Below, one piece after another: positions 38,725 to 46,291 of a DNA stretch of 50,899 bases. Made by a program: the position numbers and the translations under genes. Location: positions 1 through 50,899 of IMG/VR virus record IMGVR_UViG_3300021440_000032. The stretch is one strand, 5' to 3'. The stretch's first letter is position 1. Each line of letters begins with the position of its first letter. This DNA comes from a virus. Under the pieces are notes generated by a model, which did not search any database, had not been told where the DNA came from, and worked only from the letters and a program-made list of their open reading frames with translations.

Positions 38725-39414
38725 ATGTCAGTACAATTAGTGGATCATCAAGGAACGGACCTTAGCGTTGTTAATGCAGCTAGGGTTAGTTTTGATAAGC
38801 AAAGCGATTGGGTAACAGATGATGATGATTTCTATCTTTTAGATCCGAATGAGAAAGAAATTCTAAGTGAAAAAGATGCAAAACTCATTAACTATCTCGC
38901 GAAGCATAACCACTGGACACCGTTCGGTCATGCCTTCGCAACATTCAGAATTAAGGCTCCACTTTTTGTCGCAAGGCAAATGGGAAAACATCAGGTGGGT
39001 TTGGTCTGGAACGAAGTGTCTCGCCGCTACGTCGATTCAGAACCCGAGTTTTACATTCCAGAATCGTTCAGAGGTAGGGCCGAGAACGTCAAACAAGGAA
39101 GCTCTCAAAACGCTGTAGAAACGCCTGGAGCTGGTCAAGACTACCCTGGTATTACCTATGCTGTAGAAACCGCTCTAGCGGCCTATAAAGGGCTTCTAAA
39201 GGATGGTGTTGCACCAGAACTAGCCAGAATGGTTCTCCCACAGAACATGATGACTGAATGGATCTGGTCTGGAAGCCTTGCTGCTTTCAGTCGAGTATGT
39301 AGGCTTCGCCTTGATCCTCACACTCAGATTGAGACTCAGGAAGTAGCTAAACAAATCGCTACCGAGATGGAAGTTCTGTTCCCTGTTTCATGGGTAGCGC
39401 TACAAAATGACTGA
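38725..39414 (+). CDS. thyX: Flavin-dependent thymidylate synthase
   Basis: 229 residues from the ATG at 38725 (chosen by alignment with the remnant; an upstream in-frame ATG lies in the HNH gene). The ThyX signature is present in its phage form KHQVGLVWNEVSRRYV (about residues 93-108). NAARVSF (about 16-22) and LPQNMMTEWIWSGSLAAFS (about 177-195) are also typical. It makes dTMP from dUMP with methylene-tetrahydrofolate and FAD. With NrdJ and dCMP deaminase it supplies nucleotides for replication. Confidence 0.93.
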   Translation: MSVQLVDHQGTDLSVVNAARVSFDKQSDWVTDDDDFYLLDPNEKEILSEKDAKLINYLAKHNHWTPFGHAFATFRIKAPLFVARQMGKHQVGLVWNEVSRRYVDSEPEFYIPESFRGRAENVKQGSSQNAVETPGAGQDYPGITYAVETALAAYKGLLKDGVAPELARMVLPQNMMTEWIWSGSLAAFSRVCRLRLDPHTQIETQEVAKQIATEMEVLFPVSWVALQND

Positions 39415-39574
39415 CAGAGATCTATGGAAGATGTGGTGGTTTGCTACTCTTTACGGTTCTTCACCACAAAAACGTATGGAACTACTTGACAAACAGCATT
39501 GTGTATGCTACAATAGATATAAGGAGGAAAAAGTTTGTCATTTAAAACAAGCAACAAATGGCAGTCAGAACTAG
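39407..39574 (+). CDS. Small ORF, probably disrupted by the following HNH insertion (55 aa)
   Basis: MTDRDLWKMWWFATLYGSSP then QKRMELLDKQHCVCYN..., starting inside the thyX stop region (coupled ATGACTGA). The first 29 residues look like a genuine phage protein start. From about codon 28 the frame runs over the HNH promoter and ribosome site, so the present C-terminus is likely new and an original gene may have been cut off. Confidence 0.4.
   Translation: MTDRDLWKMWWFATLYGSSPQKRMELLDKQHCVCYNRYKEEKVCHLKQATNGSQN
39486..39514 (+). promoter_or_regulatory. Near-consensus sigma70 promoter of the second HNH gene
   Basis: TTGACA, 17 bases, TACAAT (5 of 6). It shares the CTTGACAAAC start with the promoter at 38212, suggesting a common origin for the two mobile cassettes. 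Confidence 0.85.
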
Positions 39575-40089
39575 ATAAACTTCTATATCTATCAGAACAA
39601 GGGAACTCTTTTGAAGAGATTGGTAAGGTGTATGGTGTAAGCCGTCAACGTATCAAGCAGGTATTCAAAAGATATAACCTACCTCATAAGGGTGTAAGGT
39701 ATCTAGTCAAGCTTCGTAGAGAAGCTGAAAAGGTAGACTACAAACTAAAGTGGGGAGATAAGGATGATACTGATCTCTATCGTGCTAAACGAGCTAAGTT
39801 TCGTGGTAAAAGAGATAATGCCAAACGAGCAGGAATTCCTTTTAACATCGAGTTTGGAGAATTAGTATTTCCAAATGTCTGCCCAGTACTAGGAATCCCT
39901 ATTGACTACTTCTCAGATGGTAGATCAGAAAATAGTCCTAGTTTTGATAGGATTAAACTAGATTTAGGGTATGTTTCAGGTAATGTTGTGATCATGTCCT
40001 GGAGAGCAAACAGGATTAAAAATGATGGTACAGCAGAGGAACATAAACTAATTGCACAATATCTTAGCAATATGAATGAACAACCTTGA
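39535..40089 (+). CDS. Homing endonuclease with N-terminal helix-turn-helix
   Basis: 184 residues from a TTG at 39535 (AAGGAGG 7 bases upstream). FEEIGKVYGVSRQRIKQVFK (about residues 22-41) is a helix-turn-helix. The C-terminal part, CPVLGIPIDYF...SFDRIKLDLGYVSGNVVIMS with WRANRIKN (about 117-159), is clearly related to that of the nuclease at 38262. It sits between thyX and the helicase and overlaps the helicase start by 14 bases. Confidence 0.78.
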   Translation: MSFKTSNKWQSELDKLLYLSEQGNSFEEIGKVYGVSRQRIKQVFKRYNLPHKGVRYLVKLRREAEKVDYKLKWGDKDDTDLYRAKRAKFRGKRDNAKRAGIPFNIEFGELVFPNVCPVLGIPIDYFSDGRSENSPSFDRIKLDLGYVSGNVVIMSWRANRIKNDGTAEEHKLIAQYLSNMNEQP

Positions 40090-41320
40090 ACTACTACTAC
40101 TAAGACTACTACTATATAATAATAATTATATTAAATATAAACATTTAATAGATTATAATTATATTAAAGAATATAATATAGAATTATATTATATATATAA
40201 AGCATTAGGAGATTTATATGAGTTAACTAATGAAGTTACATTACAAGATTTAGAAGCATACTTCTTTGCTAAATACCAAAACAATGCTGATAAATACAAA
40301 GTTGTATTTGACTCGCTGCAAGCGATTGAACTTTCTGATCATGTAGTAGACACAGTTCTGCAAGAACTGAATAAAAAGAAAAATGCATTGTTGCTGAGTG
40401 AAAAGGCATTCGCCTTTACTCAGGGTAGATCCTCCATAGAGGATATTACTGCGGCGTATGACGCCATTTACACTCCTGTAAAACAAGAAGATGATCCAAA
40501 TGAATTCGTTAGTACTGATATTGAGGAGCTGGTAAATGGAACAGTGGTACGACCGGGCCTTCGCTGGCGCTTAGGTTGTTTAAATAAATCCTTAGGTTCA
40601 CTAAGACAAGGTGACTTCGGAGCAATCTTTGCCCGCCCAGAAACAGGCAAAACAACATTCCTAGCTTCTGAAGTAAGCTTTATGCTCGATCAATTAACAG
40701 AAGATCGCCCACTACTTCACTTAAATAATGAGGAACAAGGAGCCAAGGTAATGCTGAGGTATGCTCAAGCATACTTTGGACTAAGACTTGATCAGCTAAG
40801 AGCTAACATGCGGGAAACCAGAGAGGTTTTCCAAGACCGTGTTGGTAACAAGATTAAGTTCGTAGATAGTGCGCAGATTGATAAAGCGTATGTTGAGGAT
40901 CTAATGGCTAAGTTCAATCCTGGTTTGGTAGTATTCGATCAGATGGATAAGGTAAAGGGATTCAAGGCAGAGAGAGACGATCTGCTATACGGAACAATCT
41001 ACCAATGGGGTAGAGAACTCGCAAAGCAATATTGCCCAGTGATCAGCGTATGCCAAGCTGATGGCACCGCAGAAGGTAATAAGTGGTTGTTCATGAACCA
41101 CATGGCACTGGCTAAGACCTCAAAACAGGCTGAATGCGATTGGATTCTCGGTATTGGCAAGACTCATATGGATGGATCAGAGAATATGCGCTACCTGAAC
41201 TTGTCTAAGAACAAGCTGGCAGGAGATGCTGACTCTAATCCTGATTTGAGACACGGAAGGTTTGACGTATTGATTAGGCCCGAGGTGGCACGCTATGAAG
41301 ACATTATCTCATATGATTAA
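40076..41320 (+). CDS. Replicative DNA helicase (DnaB/gp4-like RecA fold)
   Basis: 414 residues. An N-terminal helical region (about 1-130) precedes the RecA core: LRQGDFGAIFARPETGKTTF (Walker A, about 176-195), LVVFDQMDKVKGF (Walker B, about 284-296) and PVISVCQADG (sensor). It unwinds DNA with the primase encoded separately at 37427. The first 60 codons are far more AT-rich (runs of Tyr, Asn, Ile, Lys codons) than the rest, as if replaced together with the adjacent homing gene. Confidence 0.85.
   Translation: MNNLELLLLRLLLYNNNYIKYKHLIDYNYIKEYNIELYYIYKALGDLYELTNEVTLQDLEAYFFAKYQNNADKYKVVFDSLQAIELSDHVVDTVLQELNKKKNALLLSEKAFAFTQGRSSIEDITAAYDAIYTPVKQEDDPNEFVSTDIEELVNGTVVRPGLRWRLGCLNKSLGSLRQGDFGAIFARPETGKTTFLASEVSFMLDQLTEDRPLLHLNNEEQGAKVMLRYAQAYFGLRLDQLRANMRETREVFQDRVGNKIKFVDSAQIDKAYVEDLMAKFNPGLVVFDQMDKVKGFKAERDDLLYGTIYQWGRELAKQYCPVISVCQADGTAEGNKWLFMNHMALAKTSKQAECDWILGIGKTHMDGSENMRYLNLSKNKLAGDADSNPDLRHGRFDVLIRPEVARYEDIISYD
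40468..40481. repeat. Dispersed palindrome, perfect copy in the helicase gene
   Basis: TTACA-ctcc-TGTAA with 6-bp arms (TTTACA/TGTAAA). Confidence 0.75.
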
Positions 41321-41504
41321 AGGAATCAGATTGATTGACTCAGAACTGACAGCTTACAATAATGGTAAGGCTGCATACTATAATGGTGAAGAGAACCCAT
41401 ATAACGTAGATGACAACTACACTCTATGGGAAGCATGGTTCGATGGCTTTGGTGACGAACAACGTCGTGACTCGGAGGCTAGGATCGGAGAGTGTGGTAC
41501 ATAA
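41313..41504 (+). CDS. Small Rmf-like protein (63 aa)
   Basis: MIKGIRLIDSELTAYNNGKA then AYYNGEENPYNVDDNYTLWEAW. The pattern A..NGK-A-YYNGE--NPY---D-----WEAWFDGF is like ribosome modulation factor and related small phage proteins. Start at 41313 overlaps the helicase stop; an in-frame ATG at 41295 is possible. Role unknown; a ribosome-binding role is only a suggestion. Confidence 0.5.
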   Translation: MIKGIRLIDSELTAYNNGKAAYYNGEENPYNVDDNYTLWEAWFDGFGDEQRRDSEARIGECGT

Positions 41505-41692
41505 TGGCATATTATTCCTATAAAGAAGTGCGTGATCTTATCCCATCTGAATTCTCAGATAGATTTATAGCTGGTTTTGGAGATACTTATGATCATGATG
41601 CAAACTATAATGGAGATATGTGGCTCTTAACTGCTGCTTATATAGAGCATCTACTTGAGAGGATTCGCAAGCTTGAGAACCCTAATATTTGA
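41504..41692 (+). CDS. Small hypothetical protein (62 aa)
   Basis: MAYYSYKEVRDLIPSEFSDR, ending ERIRKLENPNI. Helical. It starts at the stop of the preceding gene (ATAATG) and its end overlaps the polymerase gene start. Not recognised. Confidence 0.55.
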   Translation: MAYYSYKEVRDLIPSEFSDRFIAGFGDTYDHDANYNGDMWLLTAAYIEHLLERIRKLENPNI

Positions 41693-42848
41693 CGGCGAAA
41701 CGTCGATCAAGAATAAAGGCAATCCGTTTACAGATGGAAACTTTCTTGTTTCTTTTGGCTGGGGCCTACTTGATGATGATTCCGATAGGTTTACTTACTA
41801 TCGGGACGCTGATTTTCTTAGCGATTTTCGACAAGCCCTATCGGTAGCTGACTGTATAGTTGGTGTAAATATCAAGTTTGATATCCACTGGCTTCGTAAA
41901 TACAACATTGTAATTCCACCACATGTAAAAGTGTGGGACTGCTCTATCGCTGAGTTTATCCTATCAGGGCAGAAATCTGTCCTCCCATCCATGAATAAGA
42001 TGTGTGATTTGTATGGGATAACAAACAAGCAAGGCGGTCTGGAAGACTATTGGAATGCAGGTATATCCACTGAATCAATTCCTGTTGATGTGGTCAAGGA
42101 TTACCAGTTGGGTGACATATGGAGAACAAAACAGATCTTCATTCACCAACAGAACGATCCTAGACTAACAAAGACAGACAAGCTAGAACAACTGATCTAC
42201 CTAGACGGAGAAGATCTTAAAGTACTTCAGGATATGGAGTATAACGGAATTAAGTATGACATTCAAGAATCTATTTCAAAAGCTGAAGTTCTGGAAGCAG
42301 AAGCCAAAGAGTTACACCGCATCCTATTGGGATTTAGCTCAGACCCCGAAATCAACTTCGGTTCCCCCGATCAACTCTCTGCGTACTTATTCGGGGGTTG
42401 GTATGAATCCAGTAAGTCCGAAGTACGCTCCTTACAGTACAAGTCAGGCCCTCGCAAGGGAGAATTCTATGACAGAAACGTCACAGTCGAGCGACGTATT
42501 CACAGACACCATGGTTGGTTTGATGCTCCTGTCGGAAATGAACTCGCGAAGTCAACCACAGAGCGTAGAATCTATTCTACAGCCGACGGAGTGTTGTCCC
42601 AGTTGCGATGCAGATCAAGAGTGCAGCGACTCATCATCGAGTCCTTGCAACGACTAACTGAAATTGAGAAGCTAACTACAACATATCTTAGAAAGCTTCC
42701 TGCGCTCATAGAGGAGATGGAATGGGGAGAATACCTACATGGTCAGTTCAACCAAACAATTGCAGCCACGGGCCGTTTAAGCAGTTCTAAGCCTAATATG
42801 CAGAACTCACCTCCAATCTCTGACCAGATGTTAATTACAAGGTGGTAA
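41673..42848 (+). CDS. DNA polymerase I-type, N-terminal half (3'-5' exonuclease and start of polymerase domain)
   Basis: 391 residues from a TTG at 41673 (GAGAGG upstream; TTG at 41655 is an alternative). Exonuclease motifs: LIFDGETS (Exo I, Asp/Glu), VGVNIKFDIHWL (Exo II) and KDYQLGDIWRTKQIF (Exo III). The end, FNQTIAATGRLSSSKPNMQN then SPPISDQMLITRW, is the start of the polymerase domain just before motif A. It then stops at TAA. Motifs A, B and C lie in the separate ORF at 43019. Confidence 0.88.
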   Translation: MRTLIFDGETSIKNKGNPFTDGNFLVSFGWGLLDDDSDRFTYYRDADFLSDFRQALSVADCIVGVNIKFDIHWLRKYNIVIPPHVKVWDCSIAEFILSGQKSVLPSMNKMCDLYGITNKQGGLEDYWNAGISTESIPVDVVKDYQLGDIWRTKQIFIHQQNDPRLTKTDKLEQLIYLDGEDLKVLQDMEYNGIKYDIQESISKAEVLEAEAKELHRILLGFSSDPEINFGSPDQLSAYLFGGWYESSKSEVRSLQYKSGPRKGEFYDRNVTVERRIHRHHGWFDAPVGNELAKSTTERRIYSTADGVLSQLRCRSRVQRLIIESLQRLTEIEKLTTTYLRKLPALIEEMEWGEYLHGQFNQTIAATGRLSSSKPNMQNSPPISDQMLITRW

Positions 42849-43025
42849 ATGGAAGAGAACACAACTTATAATTTGGTGTATAGACTTAGGAAAAGAGCGG
42901 AAATTAGACTATCTATTCCTGGTAGGAAATCTGTTCAGAATAATGAATCGGATAGAATAGCGGAACTCCTACTTGAAGCCGCAGATAGGATTGAAACATT
43001 AGAAAGCTATCTTGAAGGATGCTAA
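42849..43025 (+). CDS. 58-residue ORF splitting the polymerase gene
   Basis: MEENTTYNLVYRLRKRAEIR then LSIPGRKSVQNNESDRIAEL, ending AADRIETLESYLEGC. It starts directly at the stop of the first polymerase half (TAAATGG, AAGGTGG site). Its end overlaps the start of the second half by 7 bases, so ribosomes could pass through all three. The DRIAELLLEAADRIE phrase is common in small phage proteins. It has no nuclease motif. It looks like an inserted accessory gene or what remains of a mobile element. Confidence 0.7.
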   Translation: MEENTTYNLVYRLRKRAEIRLSIPGRKSVQNNESDRIAELLLEAADRIETLESYLEGC

Positions 43026-43741
43026 TCAATGCTGACGTAAAAAGTTTGGAAGTATATGTAGCATGTGACCTCAGTGGAGACAAGACACTATATGATGAGC
43101 TAATGATTCCTGGTAACGATATGCATACAAACAATCAGAATGCATTCGGACTACCAAGCAGAGTCATTGCGAAAATATTCGTCTTTAAGCTACTATATGG
43201 AGCATCTGCATATGGTTATGCCAATGACCCAGACTTCGTAGCAGTATCACGTAAGGAGAAGTTCTGGCAGGATGTCATTGATAACTTCTATTCCAAGTAC
43301 CCATCTATTGCCATATGGCATAAAAAACTAATCAAGGAGGCACAAACAAATGGATTTCTTAGTATCCCCAGTGGTCGTTACTATCCTATTGATCCTATTA
43401 TTCGCGGCGGTAGGGTCAAGTGGCCTGAGACTATCATCAAAAATTACCCAGTTCAAGGCTTCGGCGCTGATCTCGTTAAGCTTGCTCGGATCGAGACTGC
43501 ACGCCGCTTTCGTGAAGAAGTAAAGCGTGGGTGCCTAGTTGGCACTATCCACGACTCAATCGTAGCAGATGTTCCTGATGACGAAGTAGAACTTTCTTGT
43601 AGAATTATGAAAGAAAGTATTGCAAAAGTCCCAGAACTATGCTATAATATTTATAGACACAAATTTTCTTTACCTATGCTTTGTGAAGTACAGGTAGGAA
43701 CAAACAAGAATGACATGAAGGAGTTTCATTTTGATCATTAA
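43019..43741 (+). CDS. DNA polymerase I-type, C-terminal half (palm and fingers)
   Basis: 240 residues. LINADVKSLEVYVACDLSGD (residues 2-21) is motif A with the catalytic Asp. SRVIAKIFVFKLLYGASAYG (about 47-66) is motif B/O helix with Arg, Lys, Tyr-Gly. CLVGTIHDSIVADV (about 173-186) is motif C with His-Asp. Together with the upstream half it makes a full family A polymerase; here the two must associate as separate chains or be joined at the RNA or protein level. Confidence 0.9.
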   Translation: MLINADVKSLEVYVACDLSGDKTLYDELMIPGNDMHTNNQNAFGLPSRVIAKIFVFKLLYGASAYGYANDPDFVAVSRKEKFWQDVIDNFYSKYPSIAIWHKKLIKEAQTNGFLSIPSGRYYPIDPIIRGGRVKWPETIIKNYPVQGFGADLVKLARIETARRFREEVKRGCLVGTIHDSIVADVPDDEVELSCRIMKESIAKVPELCYNIYRHKFSLPMLCEVQVGTNKNDMKEFHFDH

Positions 43742-44237
43742 AGTTCTAAACGTAGACGTAAACGACGCCGGCTCAGGCCGCAACAAATATCAAATCGCAG
43801 AAGTTCTGTACGATACCAACGGTGAGAAGAAGACATTCAAGATCTTCAGCTTCGTAAATCCCGCAGTATTCAAGGAAATGTCTGGAGCAAAGAATGGTGA
43901 TATCTTCACAATTACAACTGGTAAAAACGATAAGGGCTATATTACTTGGGAGTCTGCTACGGCTGGTGCCAGTGCAGAAGCACCTGCTGCAAGTACCAAG
44001 TCTGCGTCCTTCGGTGGAGGTGGTCGTGACTTTGAATCCAAGGAAGAGCGTGAAGCCAAGCAGCGCTATATCATTCGGCAGTCCAGCCTCTCAAATGCAA
44101 TTGCCGTTCTGACTACAGGTGCCAAGTCACCTCCAGATGAAAAGGCTATCCTGGATCTTTCTGACAAGTTTGTAAACTATGTGTTTGAAGTAGCAGATAT
44201 CTTTGCTGCTGATACACCAGACGACGTTCCATATTAA
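43731..44237 (+). CDS. Putative single-stranded-DNA-binding protein
   Basis: 168 residues from a TTG at 43731 (AAGGAG 7 bases upstream). IIKVLNVDVNDAGSGRNKYQ, TFKIFSFVNPAVFKEM and GDIFTITTGKNDKGYITWES look like an OB fold (about residues 2-75). An Ala/Ser/Gly-rich linker leads to a charged helical region and an acidic end (DIFAADTPDDVPY), the usual SSB tail. It lies right after the polymerase. Confidence 0.7.
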   Translation: MIIKVLNVDVNDAGSGRNKYQIAEVLYDTNGEKKTFKIFSFVNPAVFKEMSGAKNGDIFTITTGKNDKGYITWESATAGASAEAPAASTKSASFGGGGRDFESKEEREAKQRYIIRQSSLSNAIAVLTTGAKSPPDEKAILDLSDKFVNYVFEVADIFAADTPDDVPY

Positions 44238-44593
44238 TGATTAATGTTGCCTATAAGACTGCTCAGAAGAGCACATTTGAACGTCATCGACTTGGAGCTG
44301 TAATTGTTAGGGGTCACAGGGTATTAGCTTCTGGATCAAACTCAATCAGATACTCCAAAGAGATAGGTAAGAGTACTCTACATGCAGAGGAAGCCGCCAT
44401 TATTCAGATGCTAAAGTCTCGTAGGCAACATCTACTAGTAGGAGCGGATATTTATGTTACTAGAGTACGGCCAAATGGGTCAGTTGGTTTGTCTAAGCCT
44501 TGCCCCCGTTGTATGGAACTTATCCGTAGTGTCGGTATCAATCGAGTATATTACACAGATGATACAGGAATCGTGGAGGTTATTCGTTGTTAA
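44237..44593 (+). CDS. dCMP/cytidine deaminase-family enzyme
   Basis: 118 residues. TLHAEEAAI (His49, Glu51) and KPCPRCMELI (Cys89, Cys92) are the zinc site and proton shuttle of the deaminase fold. The family converts dCMP to dUMP, the substrate of the ThyX encoded at 38725, so a pyrimidine-supply role is likely. Short for a dCMP deaminase. A tRNA- or RNA-directed activity cannot be excluded. Confidence 0.82.
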   Translation: MINVAYKTAQKSTFERHRLGAVIVRGHRVLASGSNSIRYSKEIGKSTLHAEEAAIIQMLKSRRQHLLVGADIYVTRVRPNGSVGLSKPCPRCMELIRSVGINRVYYTDDTGIVEVIRC

Positions 44594-44839
44594 ATGAAAT
44601 TCTTAACTGAAAATGAAGAACATTTAGTAGACCGTCTAAGTAGTTATCCAACAAAACAATATCGGATTGGTAACAAACTGGTTGGAATCAAATATGGAAA
44701 TCAACGACCCAAATATGTCTTACTAGATATGCAGGATCTTACTGAATTAGAACACGAGATTAAAACAGATCCAGATCGTTTATGCTCGTGGATCAGACGA
44801 CATTTAATTCATACTGTGTATGTTAAGACTAACCCTTGA
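44594..44839 (+). CDS. Hypothetical protein (81 aa)
   Basis: MKFLTENEEHLVDRLSSYPT, then NKLVGIKYGNQRPKYVLLDM, a compact alpha/beta protein. It begins directly after the deaminase stop and overlaps the next gene by 20 bases. No motif recognised. Confidence 0.55.
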   Translation: MKFLTENEEHLVDRLSSYPTKQYRIGNKLVGIKYGNQRPKYVLLDMQDLTELEHEIKTDPDRLCSWIRRHLIHTVYVKTNP

Positions 44840-45209
44840 GTTACTGCCATACGGTCAGGAAAAGGGTAAGAAGTTCATCAAACGGGTAGAGATAGCTAAT
44901 GATGGACGAGCACCTAATTTCGTCCACTATGCTGACTACAAAGTAAAAGTAAATGATAATGCCCATACTGAAGCTAAATGGAAACAGAAATATATTACAG
45001 CATTCCCAAGGGAGAAGTATGACGCTTTATACTTATGCTACCTTGTTTTAAGAAAGATGGTGCATGAGCACGAATCAGTTGATCCTATCGACACTAAAGC
45101 AGAACAAGATAGAGAAGCTTCTAGTGGACCTGGACATAGTTATATACAGGACGGCGTGCAAATGGTCGGAGGTCCAGGATACATTAAACGGGGCAGCCTC
45201 GGCAGTTGA
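44820..45209 (+). CDS. Hypothetical protein (129 aa)
   Basis: MLRLTLELLPYGQEKGKKFI, then VEIANDGRAPNFVHYADYKV, beta-rich, with a middle KYITAFPREKYDALYLCYLV. The last 146 bases overlap the exonuclease gene in another frame, a long overlap even for a phage, so the C-terminus from about residue 82 may be poorly constrained. Function unknown. Confidence 0.55.
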   Translation: MLRLTLELLPYGQEKGKKFIKRVEIANDGRAPNFVHYADYKVKVNDNAHTEAKWKQKYITAFPREKYDALYLCYLVLRKMVHEHESVDPIDTKAEQDREASSGPGHSYIQDGVQMVGGPGYIKRGSLGS

Positions 45210-45822
45210 CACACTGGATTGGATTGCTACTGAAACTGGTATTAGTACTATGGATCTTTTCCTTTCTGGTGACAACAATTTCAGAAAGAAGATCTATCCA
45301 GAGTACAAAGCCAATAGACGTAAAATGATCAGGCCACCCAGTCTTGAGTATATGAAAGATTGGTTCAAATTGAATTATCCTGTCCACATTCAAGATGAGG
45401 TCGAAGCAGATGATCTACTTGGACTTGCTCAGGACGATACTACTTGTATCGTATCCATAGACAAAGATATGCTCATGATTCCTGGTTGGCATTACAACTA
45501 TGTAAAGAATGAACTCAAGTACGTCAATTATCTTGACGGTCTCCATCATTTTTATACTCAACTCCTTGTTGGTGATACTGCTGACAATATTAAAGGGGCT
45601 AAAGGGATTGGGGTCGCCAAAGCACAAAGAATCTTAATGGATTGTGAAACAGAAGAAGATATGCTGAATGCAACATATCCTTATTTCTCCTGTTGGGAAG
45701 AATATGATATGACAGCGAAGCTTCTATGGATCAGAAGGAAAGGAAGAATAGACTGGAATGACACCGGCATCGGCGAAAGCAAAAAGGAAATTGACGGGGA
45801 AATTTATTCGCAGTTTGAATAA
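45064..45822 (+). CDS. 5'-3' exonuclease (T7 gp6/FEN-like)
   Basis: 252 residues. KLLVDLDIVIYRTA (first metal Asp, about 19-32), YPEYKANRRKM (about 79-89), DEVEADDLLGL (about 112-122), IVSIDKDMLMIPG (about 131-143) and GDTADNIKGAKGIGVAKA (about 171-188, helix-hairpin-helix) are the motifs of the 5' nuclease family. It should remove RNA primers and resect DNA ends. Its end overlaps the next homing gene. Confidence 0.9.
   Translation: MSTNQLILSTLKQNKIEKLLVDLDIVIYRTACKWSEVQDTLNGAASAVDTLDWIATETGISTMDLFLSGDNNFRKKIYPEYKANRRKMIRPPSLEYMKDWFKLNYPVHIQDEVEADDLLGLAQDDTTCIVSIDKDMLMIPGWHYNYVKNELKYVNYLDGLHHFYTQLLVGDTADNIKGAKGIGVAKAQRILMDCETEEDMLNATYPYFSCWEEYDMTAKLLWIRRKGRIDWNDTGIGESKKEIDGEIYSQFE
45492..45505. 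repeat. Dispersed palindrome, perfect copy, the last one in the plus arm
   Basis: TTACA-acta-TGTAA inside the exonuclease gene, encoding HYNYVKN. Confidence 0.6.
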
Positions 45823-46291
45823 GTTTAGACAGAGTAAAACTCCCCATGAATATTTCTATCAACGAGTAGAACTCGACCTAGAAGATGTTCAGAACTGCTG
45901 GAGTTTTAAAACAGCAGGAGACAAGAACGGTTACCCTCAGATTGGAAGTTCTATTGCATATAGAGAACTAGGTGTAACTAGAGCACATCAACTATCTTTC
46001 ATTCTGCACTGTGGAGAAATCCCTAATGGAATGTTAGTATGTCATACTTGTGATAATCCTGGTTGTGTAAATCCTTCTCATCTATTCTTAGGAACACCTA
46101 ATGATAATGTTCAAGATATGATGCTAAAAGGACGATATATTCATCCTACTAGTAGAGGACACTACTTAAAAATAAGTCCAGCAATGAAAGAAGAGATTCT
46201 ATCTTTAAAAGATAAGCATACTAGTTTTGAAGTAGCTAAAATGTATAACATATCTTTCAGTAGAGTGTGCCAAATTTGGAGGGGAGAATGA
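45758..46291 (+). CDS. HNH homing endonuclease using a captured gene start
   Basis: 177 residues. CHTCDNPGCVNPSHLFLGTP (about 110-129, with Asn/His residues) is the HNH_3 core. A C-terminal helix-turn-helix (KHTSFEVAKMYNISFSRVCQ, about 154-173) would bind DNA. Its first residues, MTPASAKAKRKL, nearly repeat the start of the next gene (MTPQSCKAKGRV). The homing gene therefore seems to have landed after the first codons of that nuclease gene, kept them as its own start, and left a fresh start downstream. Confidence 0.83.
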   Translation: MTPASAKAKRKLTGKFIRSLNKFRQSKTPHEYFYQRVELDLEDVQNCWSFKTAGDKNGYPQIGSSIAYRELGVTRAHQLSFILHCGEIPNGMLVCHTCDNPGCVNPSHLFLGTPNDNVQDMMLKGRYIHPTSRGHYLKISPAMKEEILSLKDKHTSFEVAKMYNISFSRVCQIWRGE

